Shown here in pieces: positions 1 through 5,675 of a DNA stretch of 10,065 nucleotides. Both the position numbers and the translations under genes were made by a program. Origin of the DNA: Fidelibacterota bacterium (GTDB lineage Bacteria > Fidelibacterota > Marinisomatia > Marinisomatales > CAZVFT01); the NCBI GenBank assembly GCA_014381485.1, contig JACNLN010000111.1, positions 7,243 through 17,307 of the forward strand, in the 5' to 3' direction. Position 1 is the stretch's first letter, and each line of letters opens with the position of its first letter. The notes beneath the pieces are model-generated. The model was not told the DNA's origin. It saw only the letters and a program-made list of their open reading frames with translations, and ran no database searches.

Positions 1-53
1 AGCTAATCGCCCAATTTAAAAAAACTAATATTACTGCAGTATCCAGTAACTTT

Positions 54-74
54 CCTGTCCGCTAATTGACGGAT
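54..74 (+). repeat. Copy of a dispersed 21-bp repeat, with a 10-bp inverted arm at 130-139
   Basis: This stretch matches the repeat seen at 5387-5428 and 5652-5672, sharing a TGTCCG...TTGACGGA core at the same unit length. The first ten bases (CCTGTCCGCT, 54-63) recur as a perfect reverse complement at 130-139 (AGCGGACAGG), so the two could act as arms of a 66-base loop. It lies just downstream of the last gene of the toxin-antitoxin-like pair. No T-tract follows, so I do not call it a terminator. The function is unknown; a dispersed intergenic repeat is the simplest reading. Confidence 0.55.
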
Positions 75-163
75 TTTTACAAGCACTCCTACGACAGAGA
101 TCACCTGGGGCGATGGAGCGAAGTGGAATAGCGGACAGGTGGACAGCATCATTACGTAATCTA

Positions 164-370
164 TTAATAGTCATACACTGGTGTTTCAATCTTTCGAACT
201 GGTTTCCTGTGTCCTTTAATTAAATCCTGAATATGCTCCACCGTTTCTGGTGCAAAATATTCCTCTCCTGTTTCCTGACATACACGTGCAGGAACATGTT
301 CAATGATATAGAACTTACCTTTATGTTTGAGAGTATAAGTTACTTGAGTTTCAACCATAGTCTCATTCAT
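164..370 (-). CDS. YgiT/MqsA-type antitoxin-like protein lacking its zinc cysteines
   Basis: This 68-residue protein resembles the N-terminal domain of YgiT-type zinc-finger proteins. It has the family's beta-rich start (VTYTLKHKGKFYIIEHVPARVC, residues 10-31) followed by GEEYF and a short helix (PETVEHIQDLI). In the usual family the N-terminal CxxC and a second CxxCGE bind zinc. Here the first pair is absent and the second reads CQETGE (C31, T34), so zinc binding is unlikely. No C-terminal helix-turn-helix is present, unlike full MqsA. It starts 14 nt after the DUF4258 gene stop, with a good AGAGGA site (379-384) 8 nt before the ATG, so the two are probably co-transcribed. An antitoxin role is inferred from that pairing. 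By family knowledge DUF4258 and YgiT-type proteins often occur side by side. Confidence 0.75.
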   Translation of the reverse strand: MNETMVETQVTYTLKHKGKFYIIEHVPARVCQETGEEYFAPETVEHIQDLIKGHRKPVRKIETPVYDY

Positions 371-384
371 AATTAATTTCCTCT

Positions 385-702
385 TTATTTAGACTTTCGA
401 ACTCTATCATTAATCCAAAGTTCTGGGTCTGGTTGATATAATGTGATGATTTTAACTAACGGTCGATTTGGATAGCTACATTGGACATGAAGTGGTCGCC
501 TATTCTTAGTATAGCCCAATATCAGACAGCTAGGGATATACTTGTCATTTGGATAATCCTCTATGATCAAGGCATTTTCTGAAATAGCTTGTTCCATCTC
601 TGATACACTTATATTCCTTATGATGCTTTGATCAACCGCATGTTTTGAGAACTCATATTGCTTGCTTTTTATTTTTTCAACAATTTTTGCTAGCTCAATC
701 AT
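385..702 (-). CDS. DUF4258 family protein, putative toxin of a toxin-antitoxin-like pair
   Basis: This 105-residue protein shows the DUF4258 pattern. It has FSKHAVDQSIIRNIS near the N-terminus (residues 18-32; the family usually has HAxxRMxxRGIS), then AISENALIIEDYPNDKYIPSCLILGYT (39-65), the basic RRPLHVQ (68-74) and a C-terminal VKIITLYQPDPELW (83-96). His21 and His72 are at the conserved histidine positions. The arginine usually found in the first motif is replaced by Gln25. The biochemical activity of the family is not firmly established; a toxin role is inferred from its size and its YgiT-type neighbour. It is the first gene of the pair, the reverse of the common antitoxin-first order but as in mqsRA. 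No clear Shine-Dalgarno sequence precedes the ATG. Palindromes at 723-737 and 772-785 lie upstream and may be operators. Confidence 0.8.
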   Translation of the reverse strand: MIELAKIVEKIKSKQYEFSKHAVDQSIIRNISVSEMEQAISENALIIEDYPNDKYIPSCLILGYTKNRRPLHVQCSYPNRPLVKIITLYQPDPELWINDRVRKSK

Positions 703-722
703 ACTTTTATATGATGGCTATT

Positions 723-737
723 TATGCATTTTGCATA
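723..737 (-). promoter_or_regulatory. Palindrome upstream of the DUF4258 gene, possible operator
   Basis: TATGCA-ttt-TGCATA is a perfect 6-bp inverted repeat with a 3-base centre, 21-35 bases ahead of the DUF4258 ATG. Its position fits an autoregulatory operator overlapping the promoter, as in many toxin-antitoxin operons. The partner protein here has no obvious DNA-binding domain, so which protein would bind is unclear. The symmetry is seen; the function is inferred. Confidence 0.4.
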
Positions 738-771
738 TTTTTTACCTAACTTCAAACCCTCCTCGGGAAAC

Positions 772-785
772 AAATTGATCAATTT
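772..785. promoter_or_regulatory. 14-bp perfect palindrome AAATTGATCAATTT
   Basis: This perfect 14-bp palindrome lies in the 174-base gap between the protease gene and the DUF4258 gene, about 70 bases ahead of the DUF4258 start. Its length and symmetry suit a dimeric regulator. The AT-rich background makes chance palindromes more likely, so this is a weak call. The rest of the gap (738-771 and 786-876) shows no gene and no convincing terminator after the protease gene. Confidence 0.35.
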
Positions 786-876
786 ATATTACTTACCGAT
801 CTTCAGAGGAAGAAAGCGGTAGCAAATTTATAGTTCCCCCCTCGTAAAGTCAATATATTGTATGAATTAGCTGTTG

Positions 877-2523
877 TCATAATTCTTCGTGTCTGAGGGT
901 ATTGTGATATGTTAATTGATCATTTAATACATCCAATGCCTTTAATATCTGACGATCATCATCAAACGACGAAGAAATTCGAGCAACCTGACCTCCAAGT
1001 ACAGAGGAGATTTCACGCTCTAACCCAATGGTTAAAAAGTCAACCTCCTTATCAAATATGTTTTGCTTCTTAGTAGCAAAATGTTCAGATAACAGGTTTA
1101 GAGCATGTTGTACGGTTAAATTCTTTTTATCAAGAGAGTCCAACTCCGACTCAAGGGTAAGAAAATGTTTTTCACCCTTAACTTTTAATTCAATGTCCTT
1201 CGTTGATATATAACTCTTAAATGCAGACATAATTTTATCATCGATAGTCACAGGTAAAGTCATGGAATAATCCTTCACGTGAGTGGAAGCAAATTTAAAA
1301 AATAGTCCTTTTCGCCAGCATTCTCTCGTGAGTGTAGGAACTTTATTAAAATGAACCTCAATATCAGGAGTAATACCTCCCTTTGCATAAACCTCTCTTC
1401 CGCTGTTAGTAAAAAACAGTGAGTCCTCTTCACCCTTAACTATAAGAAGTTCATCTCTAATATATCCGGGTTTCTGAATTAATCTACCCGAAGGAATATA
1501 ATATTTGGCTGTAGTAATTTTTAATGAATGTTCTTGATCCAATGGAAAGACAGATTGTACTAACCCTTTTCCAAATGACTGAGTACCGATAATTACTCCC
1601 CTGTCAATATCCTGAATTGCTCCCGCAAGAATTTCACTGGCGGATGCACTGCCTCCATCAATTAACACAGCAATTTGTACAGAAGTGGAAATAATTGGCT
1701 CACTCTGGGATGTATAACTCCTGTTTGATTCCTCAGATTGTCCATGAGTTTCCAGTAATTGTGCTCCCTTCTCTGTCACCATATCCAAGATTTTTATGGC
1801 AGACTCCAGCAATCCTCCTGGATTTCCTCTAACATCAAGAATTAACTTGGACAGACCCTGTTCCTTCAACCTCAGCAGTGATTTTTTAAATTCGCCGGTT
1901 AAATTTTTCGAGAATCGTGTAATTCGAATATAACCAATTTCATCATCAATCATACCAGCGAAGGGAATATCCTGTATTTTGATTGATTCACGAGTAAGTT
2001 CAAAATTAATCAGGTCATCCTCACCGGAACGAAGAATCGTTAAAACGACAATAGTTCCCTTCGTCCCTCTAATCTTCTTAGCAGCTTCATCCAATTTCAT
2101 ATTTTCAGTTGATTCACCATCAATTTTCACAATTCTATCACCTGTGAGAATCCCTGCTCGCTTGGCTGGAGTATCTTCCATTGGGGCAATTACGGTCAAT
2201 GTATCATCCCTCATACCCAGTTGAATACCCACTCCTCCGTACTTCCCTTTCGTAAGCATATCAATACCTTCACGATCTTCCCTTTCAAGACTGATAGTAT
2301 AGGGATCCAATTCCGACAGCATCCCATCAACTCCCGCTTTTGCTAATTCAGCCGGGTCAATACGGTCTGAGTAATGGGTCAGAACTTTTTTATACACTTC
2401 ATAAAGATATTTCCAGTTACGGCTCGCTTCCAAATATTGATCAGAACCTGCAAAAATAAATGTGAGCAAGCACAATGTGGCTAAGGTAACGAAAATACTC
2501 TTCTTAAATGAAATTCTATTCAT
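877..2523 (-). CDS. ctpA: S41 family C-terminal processing protease (CtpA/Prc type)
   Basis: This is a 548-residue serine protease of the envelope. An uncleaved or cleavable signal segment spans about residues 9-26. A PDZ domain spans about 94-180 (GGVGIQLG, then APMEDTPAKRAGILTGDRIVKIDG). The catalytic domain follows, with LDVRGNPGG (229-237), the nucleophile in GSASASE (Ser294) and the general base in FGKGLVQ (Lys319). The 25-residue Ser-Lys spacing matches E. coli Prc (S430/K455). A C-terminal extension of about 150 residues (400-548) has no domain I can name, but resembles tails of Bacteroidota-type S41 proteases. The start at 2523 is preferred over an in-frame ATG 13 codons upstream: AAAGGAG lies 8 nt before it, the signal segment begins directly after it, and it overlaps the tmk stop as TAATG. 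The substrate is unknown; the family trims or degrades envelope proteins. Confidence 0.93.
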   Translation of the reverse strand: MNRISFKKSIFVTLATLCLLTFIFAGSDQYLEASRNWKYLYEVYKKVLTHYSDRIDPAELAKAGVDGMLSELDPYTISLEREDREGIDMLTKGKYGGVGIQLGMRDDTLTVIAPMEDTPAKRAGILTGDRIVKIDGESTENMKLDEAAKKIRGTKGTIVVLTILRSGEDDLINFELTRESIKIQDIPFAGMIDDEIGYIRITRFSKNLTGEFKKSLLRLKEQGLSKLILDVRGNPGGLLESAIKILDMVTEKGAQLLETHGQSEESNRSYTSQSEPIISTSVQIAVLIDGGSASASEILAGAIQDIDRGVIIGTQSFGKGLVQSVFPLDQEHSLKITTAKYYIPSGRLIQKPGYIRDELLIVKGEEDSLFFTNSGREVYAKGGITPDIEVHFNKVPTLTRECWRKGLFFKFASTHVKDYSMTLPVTIDDKIMSAFKSYISTKDIELKVKGEKHFLTLESELDSLDKKNLTVQHALNLLSEHFATKKQNIFDKEVDFLTIGLEREISSVLGGQVARISSSFDDDRQILKALDVLNDQLTYHNTLRHEEL

Positions 2524-3149
2524 TAATAAAACTCCTTTAATCTCTTTTGCGTTTCTTTCCAAATGATATCTTCTATTTTAGCGATAGATTTATCACCTTC
2601 AACAACAATATATCTTCCGATTTCCTCTTTTGAAAGAGAAAGGTATCCCTCACGAATCTTTCTCAGGAAAATATCATCTTCCTGTTCCAATCGGTCAAAT
2701 TTTTTCCCATACATTCTTTCCCTGCACTTTTCAACAGAAAGATCAATCAGGAAAGTCAAGTGTGGAACTAATTCATACGTAGCCACACGATTGAGTTCTC
2801 GAAGCCACGTTATATCCAGTCCCCGACCGTATCCCTGATAGGCAATCGTTGAATCAAAATATCGATCACATATAACAACTTTTCCCTCATCAAGTGCAGG
2901 CATTATGATTTCTTTCGTCAATTGAGAACGACTGGCAGCCAGTAAAATAGACTCTGTTACAGGATCCATCTCAACATTGTCAGCAGATAAAAGAATCTCC
3001 CGGATCATTTCAGATATTTTTGTTCCACCCGGTTCCCTTGCAAATATAACCTTGTGTCCAATAGCCTCAAGTCGCTTCTTGAGAACAACTGCCTGGGTCG
3101 TCTTCCCGCAACCATCTATTCCCTCAAATGTGATGAATATTCCTCTCAT
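2523..3149 (-). CDS. tmk: Thymidylate kinase
   Basis: This 208-residue cytosolic enzyme phosphorylates dTMP to dTDP using ATP, an essential step in dTTP synthesis. The P-loop is GIDGCGKTT (10-18). AREPGG (37-42) is the family's dTMP-binding REPGG motif. CDRYFDSTIAYQGYGRG (94-110) holds the DR(Y/F) motif and the thymidine-contacting segment. The lid region lies at about 144-157 (ERMYGKKFDRLEQE). The length fits bacterial Tmk (about 205-215 residues). The stop codon shares one base with the start of the S41 protease (TAATG), so the two are translationally coupled. A 115-base gap separates it from rsmI; I see no confident promoter there. A GC-rich AGGCGG about 8-13 nt before the ATG may act as ribosome binding site. 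Confidence 0.97.
   Translation of the reverse strand: MRGIFITFEGIDGCGKTTQAVVLKKRLEAIGHKVIFAREPGGTKISEMIREILLSADNVEMDPVTESILLAASRSQLTKEIIMPALDEGKVVICDRYFDSTIAYQGYGRGLDITWLRELNRVATYELVPHLTFLIDLSVEKCRERMYGKKFDRLEQEDDIFLRKIREGYLSLSKEEIGRYIVVEGDKSIAKIEDIIWKETQKRLKEFY
2532..2538 (-). promoter_or_regulatory. Ribosome binding site that fixes the protease start
   Basis: AAAGGAG on the minus strand lies 8 nt before the ATG at 2523, inside the last codons of tmk. It decides between this start and the ATG at 2562, which would cause a 40-base overlap with tmk and put 13 polar residues before the signal segment. Confidence 0.8.
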
Positions 3150-3264
3150 TTTATCAGTCCGCCTAAATTATTACTTGTCTATTGAAGAGTCCACTCTGAA
3201 AAGGTATTTTTACAAAAGTATGAGATTATGAACTTCATATATTGTTGAAGATAGCCTTTTTGCA

Positions 3265-3996
3265 TTAGCGAGAATTAGCGTAATTCGCGGTTTCTGGAGT
3301 ACACTCATTGAATTTGAAAAACACATTCGGGTCATCCTTCCCAATGACAATAACAATTTCCCCTCTTGGTTTGTGTTGCTGAAAATTTGTTACTGCTTCT
3401 TCTAAAGTACCGCGAAAAACATCTTCATACATCTTGGTCAACTCTCGACATATTGCTACTGGTCGATTCCCGATATAGTTTACACAATCTTTGAGCGTTT
3501 TCAAAAGCCGTTCAGGTGATTCAAAAATAATTATGGAACGATCTTCATTAGCTAATTGAGAAAAACGTGCTTTTCTTCCTTTCTTTCGTGGTAAAAACCC
3601 TTCAAATGCAAATCTATCTATTGGCAATCCTGACAACACCGCAGCTGTTGTTAATGCGGATGCTCCAGGAATCACAAACATTTCAATCTTTTCTTTAAGT
3701 GATTCTCGTATCAACCGATATCCTGGATCACTAATTCCTGGTAAACCTGCATTAGTAACAAGTGCAACATCAGAACCAGATTTCAATATTTGAATTACTT
3801 TAGGGATCCTTTTAATTTCATTCTGTTCATAATAACTATACATTTTTGCAGAGATATCGTAATGTTTTAATAATTTCCCTGTTCGACGCGTATCCTCAGC
3901 AAGAATTACATCAACGTTTTTCAGTACATCCAGAGCCCTCAGGGTAATATCTTTAAGATTCCCGATAGGTGTGGCAACAATATAAAGTGTAGAAAT
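3265..3996 (-). CDS. rsmI: 16S rRNA (cytidine1402-2'-O)-methyltransferase RsmI, predicted ATT start
   Basis: RsmI uses S-adenosylmethionine to 2'-O-methylate C1402 in the ribosomal P site. From the ATT at 3996 the protein is 243 residues. It holds the family's LYIVATPIGNLKDIT (4-18), AEDTRRTGKLL (33-43), AGLPGISDPGY (83-93), PGASALTTAAVLSGLP, FEGFLPRKKGRK, FESPERLL, RGTLEEA and RGEIVIVIG. An in-frame stop (4000-4002) lies only one codon before the ATT. The first in-frame ATG is at 3843, inside the domain, and would remove the SAM-binding TPIGNL loop. AGGAG lies 7 nt before the ATT. Two oddities: the usual SDAG reads TNAG (Asn82 for Asp), and the C-terminal helix-turn-helix of longer RsmI proteins (about 285 residues) is missing. 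The gene follows the aminotransferase stop by 10 nt. Confidence 0.9.
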   Translation of the reverse strand: MSTLYIVATPIGNLKDITLRALDVLKNVDVILAEDTRRTGKLLKHYDISAKMYSYYEQNEIKRIPKVIQILKSGSDVALVTNAGLPGISDPGYRLIRESLKEKIEMFVIPGASALTTAAVLSGLPIDRFAFEGFLPRKKGRKARFSQLANEDRSIIIFESPERLLKTLKDCVNYIGNRPVAICRELTKMYEDVFRGTLEEAVTNFQQHKPRGEIVIVIGKDDPNVFFKFNECTPETANYANSR

Positions 3997-4003
3997 GAGT
4001 TAA

Positions 4004-4008
4004 CTCCT
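4004..4008 (-). promoter_or_regulatory. Ribosome binding site of rsmI, overlapping the lat stop
   Basis: AGGAG on the minus strand begins within the TAG stop of the aminotransferase gene (TAGGAG) and lies 7 nt before the ATT at 3996. It is the main sequence support for the unusual start codon, and it implies translational coupling of lat to rsmI. Confidence 0.7.
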
Positions 4009-5329
4009 AATTATGAAGAGTTTCAAGTGACTTGCGGATAGTTTCGATTCCAAAATCGACATCTTCAGAACTAATATTCAAAGGAGGGCGAAACCGAATG
4101 GAACAAGTACCACTTCCAGACACAATTGTTCCATTTTTGAGGATCTCAGATTTTAGCTTATCTCTCAATTCTTCTGAAGATAAGTCAAAGGCACACATCA
4201 ATCCAAGCCCCCGGACGTTGGTGACTATATCCGGATAGTCACTTTGTATCCCATATAGCTTGTTTATCAAATATTTTCCTGTTTCACCAGCTTTTTCGAT
4301 AAGATCCTCATCCCGTATAATTTCCAGATAAACGGTGAACCGAACCATATCTGCTAAACTGCCACCCCAGGTAGAATTGAGACGATTGGATTCTTTAAAG
4401 ACGTTATCCTCGATTTCATCAATTCGATCACTGGAAACAAATCCACAGACCTGAGATTTTTTCCCAAAACACATCATATCCGGTTTTATATCAACATGTT
4501 CCCAAGCCCACCATTTCCCGGTGAGCCCCAGCCCACTTTGAACCTCATCGAAGATTAACATAATATCATTTTCGTCGCACACATCACGGAGCTTCTGGAA
4601 AAATTCCTGTCGAAAGTGGTTATCCCCTCCCTCACCCTGGACGGGTTCTATGATCAGTGCAGCAATATCATCTCCATATTTATGAATTGCGTCTTTGATT
4701 TGAGCCAGAGCTTGTGTTTCAGTTTTCAATACTTTCTCAAGGTTATCATTTTCCAATGGAAAAGTGATTTTAGGGTTAACAATCCGAGGCCAGTTGAATT
4801 TTGGGAAGAAAGCAGTCTTCCGAAGATCAGCTGAGTCAGTAAGAGAAAGGGTATATCCCGTTCGACCGTGAAAACATTGTTCAAAATGAATGACCTGAGA
4901 TCCAATCTCCCTTTTCAAACCTTTTTTGAAATTCTTTTTCACTTTCCAGTCAAATGATGCCTTTAATGCATTCTCAATAGCCAGTGCTCCACCCTCAATA
5001 AAAAATGCATATCTAAAATGATCAGGAATTGCAATCTCAAAAAAGGTATCAACAAATTCTGCCATTTGAACAGAATAAAAGTCAGAGTTAGTGGGTTTAT
5101 TGATTGAAGCTGTAGCGATTCTTTCCTTTGCCTCCAGCACTTTCGGATGGTTATATCCAACAGGAAGAGTAGCAAACATCGCAAAAAGATCAAGGTATTC
5201 ACGACCATCCCTACCGTCCACTAACCATGACCCATGACTTTTTTCCAGATCAACAATCTGTAAAAAACCATCTGTCAGCATATGCTCCGACAGAATATTT
5301 ATTACCTCATTAGCGACAATTTTACCCAT
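4007..5329 (-). CDS. lat: L-lysine 6-aminotransferase (lysine epsilon-aminotransferase)
   Basis: This 440-residue class III PLP enzyme should transfer the epsilon-amino group of lysine to 2-oxoglutarate, giving alpha-aminoadipate 6-semialdehyde (in equilibrium with piperideine-6-carboxylate) and glutamate. Seen motifs are FFIEGGALAIENALKAS (109-125), FHGRTGYTLSLT (153-164), IIEPVQGEGGDNHF (226-239), the PLP-ring aspartate in FDEVQSGLG (Asp261) and FGKKSQVCGF (288-297). By alignment with the Mycobacterium enzyme (Lys300, Thr330) the Schiff-base lysine is Lys290 and the phosphate-contacting residue is Thr320 in NSTWGG. FGKK-QVCG and STWGG separate Lat from ornithine and acetylornithine aminotransferases. 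AGGA (5337-5340) lies 7 nt before the ATG. It sits in the same lysine-degrading cluster as the saccharopine genes and its product feeds the ALDH7 enzyme. It may share a transcript with rsmI. Confidence 0.95.
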   Translation of the reverse strand: MGKIVANEVINILSEHMLTDGFLQIVDLEKSHGSWLVDGRDGREYLDLFAMFATLPVGYNHPKVLEAKERIATASINKPTNSDFYSVQMAEFVDTFFEIAIPDHFRYAFFIEGGALAIENALKASFDWKVKKNFKKGLKREIGSQVIHFEQCFHGRTGYTLSLTDSADLRKTAFFPKFNWPRIVNPKITFPLENDNLEKVLKTETQALAQIKDAIHKYGDDIAALIIEPVQGEGGDNHFRQEFFQKLRDVCDENDIMLIFDEVQSGLGLTGKWWAWEHVDIKPDMMCFGKKSQVCGFVSSDRIDEIEDNVFKESNRLNSTWGGSLADMVRFTVYLEIIRDEDLIEKAGETGKYLINKLYGIQSDYPDIVTNVRGLGLMCAFDLSSEELRDKLKSEILKNGTIVSGSGTCSIRFRPPLNISSEDVDFGIETIRKSLETLHN

Positions 5330-5386
5330 TCTATTTTCCTACTTTATCCTAACTTTTTTGGTTCATCACACATTTTTGTGGGTAAT

Positions 5387-5428
5387 CTTGTCCGGCTATT
5401 GACGGAACCTGTCCGGCTCCTGACGGGT
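5387..5428 (+). repeat. Two abutting copies of the 21-bp repeat
   Basis: Units 5387-5407 and 5408-5428 are head-to-tail and share TGTCCGGCT and TGACGG, differing at a few positions in between and at the ends. Related units occur at 54-74 and 5652-5672. All four have the same length, which argues against coincidence. The function is unknown. Confidence 0.75.
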
Positions 5429-5483
5429 ATGTTTTTCCCTTCCCCGCACCAAGAGGGCGAGTAGGCTTAGCAAGTACAGACCA

Positions 5484-5546
5484 CCCCTTCATCCCCTCCC
5501 ACGACAAGTCGGGATCTTGGTACTTGGCAAGGAGGGGAAAGAGGGG
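5484..5546. repeat. GC-rich imperfect inverted repeat
   Basis: The arms CCCCTTCATCCCCTCC (5484-5499) and GGAGGGGAAAGAGGGG (5531-5546) pair at most positions, leaving a 31-base loop. Inside the loop CGACAAGTCG (5502-5511) can form a small hairpin. GTACTTG (5520-5526) is also complementary to CAAGTAC (5471-5477), a pairing that crosses the main stem rather than nesting in it. The local composition is far more GC-rich than the flanks. It resembles the short C/G-run intergenic repeats scattered through many bacterial genomes. No T-tract follows on either strand. Confidence 0.55.
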
Positions 5547-5577
5547 AGATCCTGAAGCTTTAATCTTCCTGTGACAA

Positions 5578-5625
5578 TCATTCATGAAGGACTCCCTCAA
5601 TGTCGTAAAAAATGAGCTTTTCCAT
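5578..5625 (-). CDS. Possible 15-residue ORF with a strong ribosome binding site; leader or gene remnant
   Basis: AAGGAAGGAG (5631-5640) lies 5 nt before an ATG, the best Shine-Dalgarno match in the window. The frame reads MEKLIFYDIEGVLHE and then stops. It starts 50 nt after the saccharopine dehydrogenase stop and ends just before the GC-rich repeat. Two readings are possible. It may be a true small or leader peptide between the lysine genes. Or it may be the 5' end of a gene whose remainder was replaced by the repeat: the peptide resembles the start of a HAD-type protein (compare FDLDGVL), though 15 residues are too few to assign it. The ribosome binding site is seen; both functions are inference. 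Confidence 0.35.
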   Translation of the reverse strand: MEKLIFYDIEGVLHE

Positions 5626-5651
5626 ATTCACTCCTTCCTTACTCACACAAA

Positions 5652-5672
5652 CTTGTTAGGCTACTGACGGAC
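5652..5672 (+). repeat. Third intergenic copy of the 21-bp repeat
   Basis: This diverged unit (CTTGTTAGGCTACTGACGGA and one more base) keeps GGCTA and TGACGGA of the consensus at the same spacing. It ends 3 bases before the stop codon of the saccharopine dehydrogenase. An 8-bp palindrome, GACCGGTC (5670-5677), overlaps its end and the stop codon. Confidence 0.55.
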
Positions 5673-5675
5673 CGG

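Larger units (their letters stand above)
5330..5675. other. 346-base intergenic region rich in repeats
   Basis: This gap between the saccharopine dehydrogenase and aminotransferase genes holds two abutting 21-bp repeats (5387-5428), a GC-rich inverted repeat (5484-5546), a 15-codon ORF with a strong ribosome binding site (5578-5625) and a third 21-bp repeat beside the upstream stop codon (5652-5672). An 83-codon minus-strand frame (5349-5600) crosses all but the last repeat, but its translation is low in recognisable content and I do not call it a gene. No clear terminator or promoter is visible, so whether lat is transcribed from its own promoter is open. Confidence 0.6.

Noticed and set aside
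151..160. 10-bp palindrome ATTACGTAAT just after the antitoxin-like gene
   Set aside because: It is short, not followed by a T-run, and not near a start codon; chance is a fair explanation in AT-rich DNA.
1979..2224. Plus-strand open frame within the protease gene
   Set aside because: It is antisense to well-conserved PDZ-domain coding sequence and has no recognisable protein features.
3186..3197. AGAGT-CC-ACTCT inverted repeat between rsmI and tmk
   Set aside because: The 2-base loop is too small, the stem is short and no T-tract follows on the minus strand, so it is not a credible terminator.
5349..5600. An 83-codon minus-strand frame across the repeat region
   Set aside because: Its translation follows the repeats (PSGAGQVPSIAGQ, PLFPLLAKYQ), has no recognisable domain and has no good ribosome binding site at its ATG. 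It is most likely an accident of repeat composition.
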